Assembly (NCBI GenBank): GCA_020025775.1
Contig: JAHHRN010000003.1
Coordinates: 1 to 64,000, forward strand
Source of the DNA: Acutalibacter sp.
Lineage (GTDB): Bacteria; Bacillota; Clostridia; Oscillospirales; Acutalibacteraceae
Length of the DNA: 64,000 nucleotides
Direction of reading: 5' to 3'
Shown: piece after piece, positions 17,020 through 26,667 of the stretch
Numbering within the stretch: the first letter of the stretch is position 1
Layout: each line of letters begins with the position of its first letter
Made by a program: the position numbers and the translations under genes
The notes under the pieces: model-generated
What the model was told of the DNA's origin: nothing
Database searches by the model: none
The model's input: the letters and a program-made list of their open reading frames with translations, nothing else

Positions 17020-17748
17020 TTAATAGGTCAAGGTGACAACGGTAACATTATCTCCGCCGCCGTTTTCTAATGCTCTTTGGACAAGGGCGTCTGCCATTTC
17101 ATTATAAGAACAATTTTTGGTGATTTCACAAATTTCACTGTCTTCCACATAATTGGAAAGGCCATCTGTGCAAAGCACTAAAACTGCATTATCATCCAAA
17201 ACTTTTTCATCAAAATCCACACGAATTTCCTCATGCACACCGAGTGCACGGGTAATTAAGTTTTTATTCGGATGAACCTTTGCTTGTGTCTGCGTGATTT
17301 TTCCGGTTTCGACCATTTCCTGTACAACCGAATGATCCTTAGTAAGCTGTGTAAGGACACCGTCTTTTAAAACATACGCTCTGGAATCCCCTGCATGGGC
17401 AATATAAGCCACAGAATCAATCACAAGGGCACACACAACGGTAGTACCCATACCGCTGAGCTGCGGATTGGCTTTGGCAAGGTCATAGACACTGATATTT
17501 GCTGCGTGAATTGCAGATTCTAAAAGATTATGCACAGACGGACCGCGCATGGCTGGTCTGTATCCGCCGGCAATTTGCTCTGCAATAATTTTAACAGCTG
17601 TTGTAGAGGCGACATTACCGCCGGCTACGCCGCCCATGCCGTCACAAACAACAGCCCACGCAACCCCTCCGGGTAATTCCCCCGTAGCATAAGCATCTTG
17701 GTTGTTTTCGCGTGTGTTGCCAATATCGGTTTTTGCAACAATTTTCAA
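17020..17748 (-). CDS. prpC: PPM-type protein phosphatase PrpC
   Basis: A 242-residue metal-dependent Ser/Thr phosphatase (PP2C/PPM). Metal-binding motifs are TRENNQDA near the start, CDGMGG, HAGDSRAY, and CTDGLSN plus GGGDNVT near the end. It reverses PrkC phosphorylation. Its start overlaps the rlmN stop by 4 bases (ATGA), and prkC follows after 18 bases, so kinase and phosphatase are co-expressed. Length is typical. Confidence 0.95.
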   Translation of the reverse strand: MKIVAKTDIGNTRENNQDAYATGELPGGVAWAVVCDGMGGVAGGNVASTTAVKIIAEQIAGGYRPAMRGPSVHNLLESAIHAANISVYDLAKANPQLSGMGTTVVCALVIDSVAYIAHAGDSRAYVLKDGVLTQLTKDHSVVQEMVETGKITQTQAKVHPNKNLITRALGVHEEIRVDFDEKVLDDNAVLVLCTDGLSNYVEDSEICEITKNCSYNEMADALVQRALENGGGDNVTVVTLTY

Positions 17749-18794
17749 GAAAGGTCACCTTCCTTTCGTTTAGAAGCCCTAAGCTGACCACAGGAAGCGT
17801 TAATATCGCTCCCGAGAGTTCTGCGTACCGAAACCGGTATGCCGCGGCTTTCTAAAATTTCTATAAAACGTTTTAAACGTGTTTTATCACTTTGATGATA
17901 GGCTGTTTCTTTAACATGGTTCACTGGAATTAAATTCACATGGCAAAGCAAGCCTTTCAGTCGATTCGCAAGTTCCAATGCGCAAGCATCACTGTCATTA
18001 AAATCCGCAATCATAGCGTATTCAAACGAGATCCGTCGCGACGTTGTTTTTGCATAATATCTGCACGCTTTCAAAACTTCATCTATCTGCCATTTGCGAT
18101 TTACCGGCATAGACTGTGAACGAATGGCATCGTTCGGCGCGTGCAGGGAGACCGCTAAAGTCAGCCCCAAATGCAAATCCGCCAAATCATAAATCCGTGG
18201 TACAATGCCGCAGGTAGAAAGCGTAATATGACGCATACTGATATTGAGACCTTGCGGGTCAGTAACAAGCTCCAGAAAACGCAGGACATTATCGTAATTG
18301 TCGAGCGGCTCACCGGTGCCCATTAAAACAATATGCGAGATTTTGATGCCTAAGTCGCGCTCCGCGGTATAAATTTCGGAAAGCATTTCCGACGGCAAAA
18401 GGTGCCGCTGAAAGCCGCCTATCGCCGAAGCACAAAAAGTACATCCCATTTTACAGCCAAGCTGTGTGGAAATACAAATGGTATAGCCGTATTTATATTT
18501 CATCACAACGCATTCGACATACTCACCCGGCGCTATACAGTAAAGATATTTTACAGTATCATCTATTTTAGAGCAAAGCTTTGTGTCGATTTTACAGTTG
18601 TGTAAAACGCAGGTTTCTTCTAATTTATCCCGTAATGCACGCGGTAAATTCTGCATTTCGCTGAATTCGCGAACACCTTTTTCGTGTAACCATTGATAAA
18701 TCTGCTTGGCACGAAAAGCCGGAAGGCCCATTTCGGATATTAAATTTTTAAGTTCCGAGAAATTCATGGAACGAAGATCGATTTTATCCGTCAT
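17745..18794 (-). CDS. rlmN: 23S rRNA/tRNA adenine-C2 methyltransferase RlmN
   Basis: A radical-SAM enzyme that methylates A2503 of 23S rRNA (and A37 of some tRNAs). The radical-SAM cluster motif is CKMGCTFC. GEPLDNYDN, SLHAPND and the C-terminal CGQL cysteine are also conserved. I chose the MTDKIDL start (18794) because GGGAG lies 7 bases upstream. An in-frame upstream ATG would extend it by 11 residues deeper into rsmB. With this start it overlaps rsmB by 11 bases and yields 349 residues, the normal family length. Confidence 0.95.
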   Translation of the reverse strand: MTDKIDLRSMNFSELKNLISEMGLPAFRAKQIYQWLHEKGVREFSEMQNLPRALRDKLEETCVLHNCKIDTKLCSKIDDTVKYLYCIAPGEYVECVVMKYKYGYTICISTQLGCKMGCTFCASAIGGFQRHLLPSEMLSEIYTAERDLGIKISHIVLMGTGEPLDNYDNVLRFLELVTDPQGLNISMRHITLSTCGIVPRIYDLADLHLGLTLAVSLHAPNDAIRSQSMPVNRKWQIDEVLKACRYYAKTTSRRISFEYAMIADFNDSDACALELANRLKGLLCHVNLIPVNHVKETAYHQSDKTRLKRFIEILESRGIPVSVRRTLGSDINASCGQLRASKRKEGDLS

Positions 18795-20067
18795 GCCGTC
18801 TCCCAAAGCGCGCAAAGAAAAAGCCATCTGTTTTATCTTTGTGCGGCATCAATGTTGTGTATTCACCCAAAGCCTCAAATTCGGGATGTGCATTTAAAAA
18901 TCGGTCGCATACCGCGTCATTTTCCGCACGATTTAACGTGCAAGTGGAATAGACTAAAATCCCGTTTTCTTTGAGATATTTGGAGCCATTTTCGAGGATA
19001 TTATACTGTAATTCGGGCAATTTGTCAATCGAAGCCAAATCCTTATAGCGGATTTCGGGCTTTCTGCGAATGGTGCCGAAGCCACTGCAAGGCACATCAC
19101 AAAGCACTCGGTCTGCGCTATTTAACAGGGCTTCGTTTTCTCGAGAAGCATCTGCCGCAGAAGCTTTTATCACCTGCAAGCCTAATCGCTCTGCGCCTTT
19201 TTTCATCCGCTCTACTCTGGATTCATAAAGGTCAAAAGAAAGAATTTCGCCTTTGTTTTGCATATGCTCTGCCGCTGTAAAGCTCTTTCCGCCGGGAGCC
19301 GCACAAAGGTCTAAAAGCACATGACCCGGTTCTAACGAGAGTGCTTCCACGCAACGCGCAGATGCCGCATCCTGTAAATGAAAAAGTCCCTTTTTATAGC
19401 TTTCTAAATTTTCCAAACCAGAAGCTTTAGAAAGGTTCAACATATTGGGCACGCCGACTTCTGTTGCTTCAATCCCCTCTTCTAAAAGCGTGGCTTTAAA
19501 GCTTTCTATATCGGTTTTTACAGTATTCACACGAACCGTTGTCGGTGGAATTTCAAAGGAGGTCTTCAAAATGCCTTCTGTATCTTCCACACCGTAATCC
19601 TCTATAAAATGCTGTACCAGAGGTTCCGGGCAGGAATATCGAATGCTGAAGTCATAAGCTTTATTCCCTGTTTCAGGATAGGAAATTTCTGTTTCCTTTA
19701 CACGTCTTAACACCGAATTGATAAGCCCCGAAGCATAGGCGCATCCGTTTTTCTTGGAAAGCTTTACACTTTCATTTACAGCCGCAGAAACAGGAACCTT
19801 ATCCATAAATTTGAGCTGATAAGCGCCCATTCTGAGAATCGTTACCGCTTCCGGAGATAAACGCTTTAAGGGCTTTTTTAAATGCTGTGAAAGCAAATAA
19901 TCCAGTGTCAGCTTACGCTCAATTACACCGTATACCAATGCGGTTAAAAAGCCGGAGGCTACGCTGCTTTCCGTTTCTTTAATAGCGGCATCTAATAAAA
20001 GATTTGCATAGGCTTTGTCTTTTTCGATGCGGCAAAGGATTTTAAAGGCAGTTTGTCTTTCATTCAT
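18784..20067 (-). CDS. rsmB: 16S rRNA m5C967 methyltransferase RsmB
   Basis: A protein of about 427 residues with an N-terminal NusB-like RNA-binding domain (about 1-135), then the Rossmann-fold SAM domain. The SAM-binding segment DLCAAPGGKS and the catalytic cysteines in CDVPCSG and STCTLN are present. It methylates C967 of 16S rRNA. The ATG at 20067 opens MNERQTAFKIL, matching the family. A TTG four codons upstream also exists and would overlap the preceding gene by 10 bases. It lies in the fmt-rsmB-rlmN order. Confidence 0.94.
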   Translation of the reverse strand: MNERQTAFKILCRIEKDKAYANLLLDAAIKETESSVASGFLTALVYGVIERKLTLDYLLSQHLKKPLKRLSPEAVTILRMGAYQLKFMDKVPVSAAVNESVKLSKKNGCAYASGLINSVLRRVKETEISYPETGNKAYDFSIRYSCPEPLVQHFIEDYGVEDTEGILKTSFEIPPTTVRVNTVKTDIESFKATLLEEGIEATEVGVPNMLNLSKASGLENLESYKKGLFHLQDAASARCVEALSLEPGHVLLDLCAAPGGKSFTAAEHMQNKGEILSFDLYESRVERMKKGAERLGLQVIKASAADASRENEALLNSADRVLCDVPCSGFGTIRRKPEIRYKDLASIDKLPELQYNILENGSKYLKENGILVYSTCTLNRAENDAVCDRFLNAHPEFEALGEYTTLMPHKDKTDGFFFARFGRRHDG

Positions 20068-20069
20068 GT

Positions 20070-20753
20070 TTAACACCAAAATTTTCTATTCAATATAAAA
20101 TAGGCTTGAGAAACAAATATGTTAAAAATATCCGTGTTTCGGGCTGTTTTGAGAACTTCTTTTGCACCCTTTTTTTCATTCTCATTCAAAATCTGTGCAT
20201 CCTCGATTACGGTAAATGCCCGTCGATTTGCATTGTACTCTACCGGGCATTTTAAAAGAATAAGTAGTAAAAAACCGCAAAGCATACAACGGCCTATTTC
20301 AAACATAAGATCCGTATAAACAAAATCTGTAAAAAGGAATAATACGGTACTGATTATATACAACGCGAGACCAAGGTAGGAGCAAAGCAAAATCGGGAAA
20401 TCTAAAAATCTGCACAAGCGGGCCCAGAAATACTTTTCCCTGTGCTGTACAGCATGTACCGCCACATGGGAAGCTACGGCAATCACAGATACCGAGGTAC
20501 TCTCAAAAGATTCAGCCGATAAATAAAGAGTATCTTCCTTGGGATTATAATAGTCACTGAGTCTTGCGATAGAAACTTTTATCGGCATATCAAAAATACC
20601 GTAATAATGTAAAATCATTTCTGCGGCATCTTTGCCGGTTATATTTTTTCGAGAAGTACAGGAAAGATATTGCTCATATACCCTGAGCATCTTATTTTTT
20701 TGTGCCGCAAAGCAAGCACATATCACGAAAACATATATATAAGAGTTGCTCAC
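20070..20753 (-). CDS. YugP-like membrane metallopeptidase homologue with altered active site
   Basis: A 227-residue membrane protein resembling the YugP/COG2738 zinc peptidase family. Landmarks are a DTLYLSAESF strand, a helix carrying the zinc motif, two or three transmembrane helices (about 120-175), and a CPVEYNANRRA segment matching the family's PVEF.A...A motif. Family members have HEVGH; here the helix reads HVAVH (His96, Val97, His100). Zinc-ligand histidines remain but the catalytic glutamate is Val. Codons are unambiguous (GTG for Val97). Proteolysis is therefore doubtful and it may be a pseudoenzyme. It starts with GTG overlapping the fmt stop by 4 bases and abuts rsmB, so it is embedded in the core operon. 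Confidence 0.75.
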   Translation of the reverse strand: MSNSYIYVFVICACFAAQKNKMLRVYEQYLSCTSRKNITGKDAAEMILHYYGIFDMPIKVSIARLSDYYNPKEDTLYLSAESFESTSVSVIAVASHVAVHAVQHREKYFWARLCRFLDFPILLCSYLGLALYIISTVLFLFTDFVYTDLMFEIGRCMLCGFLLLILLKCPVEYNANRRAFTVIEDAQILNENEKKGAKEVLKTARNTDIFNIFVSQAYFILNRKFWC

Positions 20754-21673
20754 TCTGCCAACACACCTTTAGGGATTTTGTGACCTACTAAGAAATCTTT
20801 CGCCGTCATGCGTTTTTTACCTTCTTGCTGAAGCTCTAAAATAGAAACTGTTCGACCATCGCCGCAAACGATTTCGATTTTATCTTTATCGGCTAAAACA
20901 GAGCCGACAGGTTGATTGGAAGCACTGCCCAATTCCGCTTTATGCAATTTCATTTTCTTGCCCATAAATACAGTGGTAGCAGTCGGCCACGGAGAAAGGC
21001 CGCGAATTTGGTTATGCACTTCCAGTGCAGTTTTATGGAAATCTACAGGGCAAAGCTCTTTGGAAAGCATAGCCGCATAGTTGGATTCTCCGGTTTGCGG
21101 TGTGGCGGTAAGCGTACCGGCTTTCAGTGCCGCAATCGTCTCGGACATCACCTCTGCGCCGAGTTCGGAAAGCGCATCATGGAGTTCTCCGCCGTTCATA
21201 TCCATCGGAATTTCCATTTCCTTTTGAATCAGCATATCACCGGTATCCAAGCCCTCATTCATAAGCATGGAAGTTACACCAGTTTTGGTTTCGCCCTCTA
21301 AAATACAGCGCTGAATCGGTGCCGCACCTCTGTATCTCGGCAGGAGCGAAGCATGAATATTGATAGAATGATGCTTCGGCAGATATAAAATTTCTTTCGG
21401 CAAAATTTTACCATAAGCCACAACGATATTAAGATCCGGCTTTAAATCCTTTAAAACGGCTTCTGCCTCACCGTCTTTCATGCTTTTGGGCTGAAACACA
21501 GGAATATTATGCTTTAAAGCTTCTTCTTTAACTGGCGGCGGACAAAGGGTGTAACCGCGTCCTTTCGGCTTATCCGGCTGTGTAAATACACCGACAACCT
21601 CTTCTCCGTCTGCTATCAATCTTTGGAGACACGGAACTGCAAAGTCCGGTGTACCCATAAATACAATACGCAT
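20750..21673 (-). CDS. fmt: methionyl-tRNA formyltransferase
   Basis: A 307-residue enzyme that formylates initiator Met-tRNA with 10-formyl-THF. Motifs are MRIVFMGTPDFAVP at the N-terminus, NIHASLLPRYRGAAPIQ with catalytic Asn/His, and TGVTSMLMNEGLDTGD. A C-terminal beta-barrel tRNA-binding domain follows. The ATG at 21673 is preceded by GGAGG at good spacing; the longer in-frame extension upstream is not needed. It sits 13 bases after def, the conserved def-fmt pair. Confidence 0.97.
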   Translation of the reverse strand: MRIVFMGTPDFAVPCLQRLIADGEEVVGVFTQPDKPKGRGYTLCPPPVKEEALKHNIPVFQPKSMKDGEAEAVLKDLKPDLNIVVAYGKILPKEILYLPKHHSINIHASLLPRYRGAAPIQRCILEGETKTGVTSMLMNEGLDTGDMLIQKEMEIPMDMNGGELHDALSELGAEVMSETIAALKAGTLTATPQTGESNYAAMLSKELCPVDFHKTALEVHNQIRGLSPWPTATTVFMGKKMKLHKAELGSASNQPVGSVLADKDKIEIVCGDGRTVSILELQQEGKKRMTAKDFLVGHKIPKGVLAE

Positions 21674-21686
21674 AAAGTTCCTCCGT

Positions 21687-22163
21687 TTACGCTTTTTTAT
21701 TGGAAAGCATTCTCTGCTTATCCTCATCTATCAAACGCTCTAAGAAAAGATGACCGTCTAAATGGTCGATTTCATGGCAAAATGCTCTCGCAGTCAAACC
21801 TTCGCCGACATATTCCTTTTCCTCGCCTGTTCTGGTTTGTGCATGAACCTTTACCCACTGCGGACGCTCGGTAATACCGCTTTCGCCTGGAACGGAAAGA
21901 CAACCTTCTATTTCATGCTGTACGCCCCTTTTCTCTACAATTTCGGGGTTAACAAGTTCGATAAGACCTTCGCCAGTATCTACAATAACCACACGCTTTA
22001 ACACGCCGACCTGTACAGCGGCTAAACCACAGCCATCCGCTTTATACATGGTTTCCTGCATATCATCTAAGAGCGTTGCCAATCTTTCGTCGAAACGCTC
22101 TACCTTTCTGCTTTTTAATTTCAAAATCGGATCGCCTTTTACTCGAATATTACGTAATGCCAT
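21687..22163 (-). CDS. def: peptide deformylase
   Basis: A 158-residue iron/zinc enzyme removing formyl groups from nascent proteins. The three family motifs are present: GCGLAAVQVG, EGCLSVPG (metal Cys) and HEIDHLDG (two metal His and catalytic Glu). The start ATG at 22163 has GAGGTGA upstream; a GTG three codons earlier is in frame but too close to that site. It lies directly downstream of priA. Confidence 0.96.
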   Translation of the reverse strand: MALRNIRVKGDPILKLKSRKVERFDERLATLLDDMQETMYKADGCGLAAVQVGVLKRVVIVDTGEGLIELVNPEIVEKRGVQHEIEGCLSVPGESGITERPQWVKVHAQTRTGEEKEYVGEGLTARAFCHEIDHLDGHLFLERLIDEDKQRMLSNKKA

Positions 22164-22173
22164 TTTCTTCACC

Positions 22174-24636
22174 TCAATAAATATTTTCGGGATTAATTTC
22201 TGCTGTAACTGTTATTTTCTTAAATTCGTTATGTTTCGTAAAAGCCTTTAGACGTTCGGAAAGGAACGCGCAAAAACTTCTTGTACTTTTGCATTTTAAA
22301 ATGATTCTATATCTATATTTGCCGGAAACCTTGGCCATGCGTGGTGCAATAGGTCCCAAAACAATCAAGCTTAAATCCGCATAGTGCGCTTTATGTTCCT
22401 TTTTGAGTTCTTCCAAAAAGCATTTTGCCGCGGATCTGGTCATAAGCTCATCCGTACCTAAAAAGCCGACAGTGCAAAGGTCACAATACGGCGGATAAAC
22501 CATGCCTTTACGGATTTGCATATCCAAATCATAAAAGGCTGGAAAATCCTGCTGCTGTGCGAGGCGTATGACTTCATTATCTGGAAAAGCGGTTTGAATA
22601 ATCGCCTTACCCTTTTGGTCGCCTCGGCCTGCTCGACCGATGACCTGTGTCAGCAAATCAAAGGTTCTCTCTGCACTTTTATAGTCGTCGTTATAAAGCA
22701 TTTGGTCTACCGAGAGCACGCCAACCAAAGTCACGCGTGGAAAGTCAAGTCCTTTCGCCACCATCTGCGTTCCGACCATAATATCATATTCGTAATCTGT
22801 AAATTTCTTTAGCTCTTTTTCAAAAGAATATCGGGAAGAGGTTGTATCGGTATCGAGCCTTAAAATTCTGGTATTCGGTAAAACCTCAGAAAGCTCATCC
22901 TCCAGCCTTTGTGTACCGATACCCGAATACACTACAGAATTCTCCGCACCGCATTCCCTACAGTTCTTGGTAAACGGCTCAGAATAACCGCAATAGTGAC
23001 ACATCAGACGATTGTTTCTTTGATGATAAGTTAAAGAAATACTGCAGTTTGGACAAGTCATAACCTTGCCGCACTGCCCGCAGGAAGCAAAAGTATTATA
23101 GCCTCTGCGATTTAAAAGCAATACCGATTGATTTTTAGCCTCCAAATTTTCTTTCAAAGCCTCTAACAAGGTATCGCCGATTTGTCGCGAGGCATCTTTA
23201 GAAGGCATATCTTCATGTACGGTAATTACTTCTGGTAAAACGGCGTTACCGTAACGATTTTTAAGCGTATACAGCGTATATCTGCCATTTAACGCCTTAG
23301 TATAACTTTCTACAGACGGTGTAGCCGAAGCCAAAAGAAGTAAAGCATTTTGCTTTCCTGCACGAAAAGTAGCTACTTCTCTCGCATGATAGCGCGGCGT
23401 CATTTCGGATTTATAGGTATGCTCCTGCTCCTCATCCATAATAATGAGACCTAGATTTTCAAACGGCGCAAACACCGCAGAACGTGTGCCTAGCGCAATT
23501 TTCGCTTCTCCGCGTTTCACGCGTTTCCATTCATCTACACGTTCGCCCATGGAAAGCGCACTGTGAAATACAGCAACTTCGTTTCCGTAACGTTCATAGA
23601 AAATAGAAAGCATTTGCGGCGTTAACGATATTTCCGGTACCATCATGATAACACTTTTATTGTTTTTTAAAGTATCATCGATCAGTTTTAAAAACACCTG
23701 CGTTTTACCGCTACCCGTAACACCGAATAAAAGCGCTCCGCCCGGATGCTCCTTTTGCTGTTGTGCGGAAATACCCTCGTAAGCGTTTTGCTGCTCCTCG
23801 GTTAATATAATCTCCTCTCGGGAGGAGGAAAGAACCACTTGCTTCGGTCTTCGATACACTTCATTTTGAAAAAGTTCAATCACGCCTCTTTTATAAAGTG
23901 TTGTAACAACAGCTGGTGTAACGCCGGTATAATAGCAAATCTCTTTTACCGAAGCGGTAACGTAATTTTCTAGGAAGGACACAACATCTTTTTGCTTTTT
24001 GGTTAGCTTTATGGGCACTTCCCGTTCGGAAAGAAGCCCCGTGAGCTTTGCCATTTTTATAGTCGCATCCGTTATTTTTCTCTGTGCATCTAAGTTATGC
24101 ACAAGAAAGCCTTTTTCCTGCATGTCCTCTAAAATGGTTGCCTCTTCCGAAAAGCCGAACTTTTTTAAAAGCGTATCTTTTTTCTGATAAACGCCTTTTT
24201 CATTTAGAAACTGAAAAATCTTATATTCATCTTCCGAAAGCTCTGCTTTGGCTTTTTCTTCTGAAACCTCTGGATTCGCAAGATAGGATAAAACAAAACG
24301 AAGCCCTATTCCTGAAGGAAACATGGCTCTTGCCGCATCAAACAGCGTGCAAAAGGTTCGTTCCTTTAGAAATACGGCTAATCGTAGCATTTCATTATTT
24401 AAAAGAGGTTCTTCGTCCAGTACCGAAAAAATGGACTTTAAACGAATCTCTTTTTTTCGTTCTCTGAGTGCAAATACAATCCCTTGTCGTTTCTTATTTC
24501 CGTTTCCAAAAGGAACTAAAACGCGAACACCGGGTTGTACTTTTCGCTTTAAAGCTTCAGGTATGGCATAATCAAAGGCATCGTCAAAGCTGTATGCTGT
24601 ATTCTCAACAGCAATTTTCGCAATTTGCTCTGCCAT
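22174..24636 (-). CDS. priA: primosomal helicase PriA
   Basis: An 820-residue 3'-5' superfamily 2 helicase restarting stalled replication forks. N-terminal DNA-binding domain, Walker A GVTGSGKT, DEEQ box (IIMDEEQEH), and a zinc-binding domain with paired cysteines (CGQCGKVMTCPNC, then CHYCG and CREC) lie in family order. Helicase motifs GTQMVAKGLDFP and QVIGRAGRG follow. In Bacillus coaBC sits between rpoZ and priA; here rpoZ precedes priA directly. A good RBS lies upstream of the ATG. Confidence 0.96.
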   Translation of the reverse strand: MAEQIAKIAVENTAYSFDDAFDYAIPEALKRKVQPGVRVLVPFGNGNKKRQGIVFALRERKKEIRLKSIFSVLDEEPLLNNEMLRLAVFLKERTFCTLFDAARAMFPSGIGLRFVLSYLANPEVSEEKAKAELSEDEYKIFQFLNEKGVYQKKDTLLKKFGFSEEATILEDMQEKGFLVHNLDAQRKITDATIKMAKLTGLLSEREVPIKLTKKQKDVVSFLENYVTASVKEICYYTGVTPAVVTTLYKRGVIELFQNEVYRRPKQVVLSSSREEIILTEEQQNAYEGISAQQQKEHPGGALLFGVTGSGKTQVFLKLIDDTLKNNKSVIMMVPEISLTPQMLSIFYERYGNEVAVFHSALSMGERVDEWKRVKRGEAKIALGTRSAVFAPFENLGLIIMDEEQEHTYKSEMTPRYHAREVATFRAGKQNALLLLASATPSVESYTKALNGRYTLYTLKNRYGNAVLPEVITVHEDMPSKDASRQIGDTLLEALKENLEAKNQSVLLLNRRGYNTFASCGQCGKVMTCPNCSISLTYHQRNNRLMCHYCGYSEPFTKNCRECGAENSVVYSGIGTQRLEDELSEVLPNTRILRLDTDTTSSRYSFEKELKKFTDYEYDIMVGTQMVAKGLDFPRVTLVGVLSVDQMLYNDDYKSAERTFDLLTQVIGRAGRGDQKGKAIIQTAFPDNEVIRLAQQQDFPAFYDLDMQIRKGMVYPPYCDLCTVGFLGTDELMTRSAAKCFLEELKKEHKAHYADLSLIVLGPIAPRMAKVSGKYRYRIILKCKSTRSFCAFLSERLKAFTKHNEFKKITVTAEINPENIY

Positions 24637-24665
24637 TTGATCGCCCTCCCTAAAATTTCATAAAG

Positions 24666-24875
24666 TTAAATGTTGCGGATTTCTTCCGGCTCAACAACTA
24701 CATATTCGCCTGCGATGATTTCATCCAGTGCAAGGCTTACCGGCTTTTCGAGGATGATTTCTTTGTTTTCCATAGCTTCATCCGAAATTTCTCTTGCGCG
24801 CTTAGCTGTAGCGGTTACTAAGGAATAACGGCTTAAATGGTTTTTCAAAACATTTTTTAAATCGGGATTAAACAT
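24666..24875 (-). CDS. rpoZ: RNA polymerase omega subunit
   Basis: A 69-residue protein that assists assembly of RNA polymerase beta'. The segment SRYSLVTATAKRAREI matches the omega core helix, followed by KPVSLALDEI and an acidic tail. It sits between gmk and priA as in many Firmicutes. A RBS (AAAGGTGAT) precedes the ATG. Confidence 0.93.
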   Translation of the reverse strand: MFNPDLKNVLKNHLSRYSLVTATAKRAREISDEAMENKEIILEKPVSLALDEIIAGEYVVVEPEEIRNI

Positions 24876-24902
24876 ATCGTATCACCTTTCTTAGTCTATA
24901 TA

Positions 24903-25457
24903 TTACTTCATTTGCAGCAGTTCTAAAACCTGGTTTGCGGCTTCGTCTACTGTTTCATTAACAACAACGTGGTCGTAATCTTTGCTTTTTTCAATTTCGT
25001 TTCTCGCAATTTGCAAACGCTCGTTTAAAGCGTTTTCATCTTCTGTTCCGCGATTGCGGAGTCTGCCCTCGAGTTCCTCCATAGAAGGCGGCATCAAGAA
25101 AATAGAAAGCGTGTTGGGATAAAGGGCTTTGATTTTTGCAGCACCCTGCACTTCAATCTTTAAAATAACGGTTTTCCCATCTTCCAGCCACAAATCCACC
25201 GGCTTTTTTGGCGTGCCGTAAAGATTCGGACCGTACTGCGCATATTCCAGAATTTCATTGTTTTCAATCATATCCAGGAATTTTTCTTTGGTGGTGAAAT
25301 AATAATCTACGCCGTCCTGCTCACCGTCACGACGTTCTCTTGTGGTTAAACTAATGGATTTTTGAATTTCCGGTGCTTTTTCTGCTACGGCATCTAAAAT
25401 AGTGTCTTTGCCTACACCAGAGGGTCCGGAAAAGAGGACCAATCTTCCCTTATGCAT
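24903..25457 (-). CDS. gmk: guanylate kinase
   Basis: A 184-residue enzyme phosphorylating GMP to GDP. P-loop GPSGVGKDT, the GMP-binding [11 protein letters not shown] and DYYFTT segments, and the lid region are complete. Its start overlaps remA by 8 bases. The remA-gmk-rpoZ order is conserved in Bacillus and Clostridia. Confidence 0.96.
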   Translation of the reverse strand: MHKGRLVLFSGPSGVGKDTILDAVAEKAPEIQKSISLTTRERRDGEQDGVDYYFTTKEKFLDMIENNEILEYAQYGPNLYGTPKKPVDLWLEDGKTVILKIEVQGAAKIKALYPNTLSIFLMPPSMEELEGRLRNRGTEDENALNERLQIARNEIEKSKDYDHVVVNETVDEAANQVLELLQMK

Positions 25458-25713
25458 TTGTTATTTCCTCCGCACTGCTTTCTCCGTTGAAACGACTTAA
25501 AATCGTTTCGGCCTGTAAATAAGATAAAATGATGTGGTCGCTGTCTGTAACAATAACCGCACGTGTTCTTCTGCCCTGTGTAGCATCAATTAAAAGCCTT
25601 TGTTCTTTGGCTTCGCTGATTAAACGCTTTACCGGCGCAGAGTCCGGAGCTAAAACAGCTAATATTCTAGCGGCATTAACGGCATTACCAAAACCGATGT
25701 TGATAAGCTTCAT
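25450..25713 (-). CDS. remA: RemA-family DNA-binding regulator
   Basis: An 87-residue DUF370 protein. [17 protein letters not shown] and [12 protein letters not shown] are the family signatures. RemA activates biofilm matrix and osmoprotection genes in Bacillus as a ring-shaped DNA-wrapping regulator. The setting downstream of yicC and overlapping gmk is conserved, which suggests co-regulation with nucleotide and translation genes. No signal or membrane segment. Confidence 0.92.
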   Translation of the reverse strand: MKLINIGFGNAVNAARILAVLAPDSAPVKRLISEAKEQRLLIDATQGRRTRAVIVTDSDHIILSYLQAETILSRFNGESSAEEITNA

Positions 25714-25731
25714 AGCGACCTCCCTAAAGTA

Positions 25732-26610
25732 TTACTCGATGTTTTGAATCTGTTCGCGAATTTTTTCTACTTCTGCTTTAATCGCAATGACACGTTTTGC
25801 AATTTCAACATCCTGTGCCTTTGAACCGATGGTATTTGCTTCACGGTTGATTTCCTGTACTAAGAAATCCAGCTTTCTGCCAATCGGCTCTGTAGCTTCC
25901 ATAAAAGTGCGAAGCTGAGAAATGTGGCTTCTGATGCGCACGGTTTCTTCATCCACAGCAATTTTATCAGCATAAACAGCAGCTTCTGTAAGCAGTCTCT
26001 GCTCGTCCACTTCTGCATTGCCCAAAAGCTCTTGCATTCTGATTTTCAGTTTTTCGTTATATTCTTTTACCGTTTCCGGAGAACGGGATTCCACAAAGGA
26101 AACATGATCTAAAATGGTATCTGTTCTGGAAAGCACGTCCTTTTTCAGCTTTTCGCCTTCGTTTTGACGCATTTCGAGGAACTGCTCTAAAGCTTCCTTG
26201 GCAACGCCTTCTACCGCAGTCCAAATTGCATCTTCTACAGCCGGCGCTTTGTGTAAAGTAATAACATCCGGCAATCTTGCAAGACTGAAAGCAGAAATAT
26301 CATCCTTTAAGTCGAAAGCTTCGGAAAGCTGACGAATAGCTTCTACATAGCCCTTTGCCAAAGCCATATCCACAGAAACTTCTGCGTTATGATCTTCTAA
26401 ATGCTCTATCGTAACAAAGCACTCTACCTTACCGCGTGTAACACTGGCAGAAAAAAGTGCTTTTAACTTTTCTTCTAAGAAAATATAAGCGCGCGGCACT
26501 TTTGCCATAAATTCAAAATAACGATGATTTACGCTTTTTACTTCCACAGTAATCAGCATGCCGTCTACCGTTTGCTGCGCTCTGCCGAAGCCTGTCATAC
26601 TTCTAATCAT
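25732..26610 (-). CDS. yicC: YicC/YloC-family endoribonuclease
   Basis: A 292-residue protein starting MIRSMTGFGRA, the hallmark of the YicC family. It has a long central helical part and the C-terminal signature FLVQEINREANTIGSKA. YicC/YloC are endoribonucleases affecting mRNA and sRNA turnover. It heads the yicC-remA-gmk-rpoZ block, with remA 18 bases downstream. No other catalytic residues can be assigned confidently by eye. Confidence 0.92.
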   Translation of the reverse strand: MIRSMTGFGRAQQTVDGMLITVEVKSVNHRYFEFMAKVPRAYIFLEEKLKALFSASVTRGKVECFVTIEHLEDHNAEVSVDMALAKGYVEAIRQLSEAFDLKDDISAFSLARLPDVITLHKAPAVEDAIWTAVEGVAKEALEQFLEMRQNEGEKLKKDVLSRTDTILDHVSFVESRSPETVKEYNEKLKIRMQELLGNAEVDEQRLLTEAAVYADKIAVDEETVRIRSHISQLRTFMEATEPIGRKLDFLVQEINREANTIGSKAQDVEIAKRVIAIKAEVEKIREQIQNIE

Positions 26611-26667
26611 ATACCAAAGCCATCCTTTTATTTTATCTTTATATTTTACAATTTTTTACCCGTTCTG

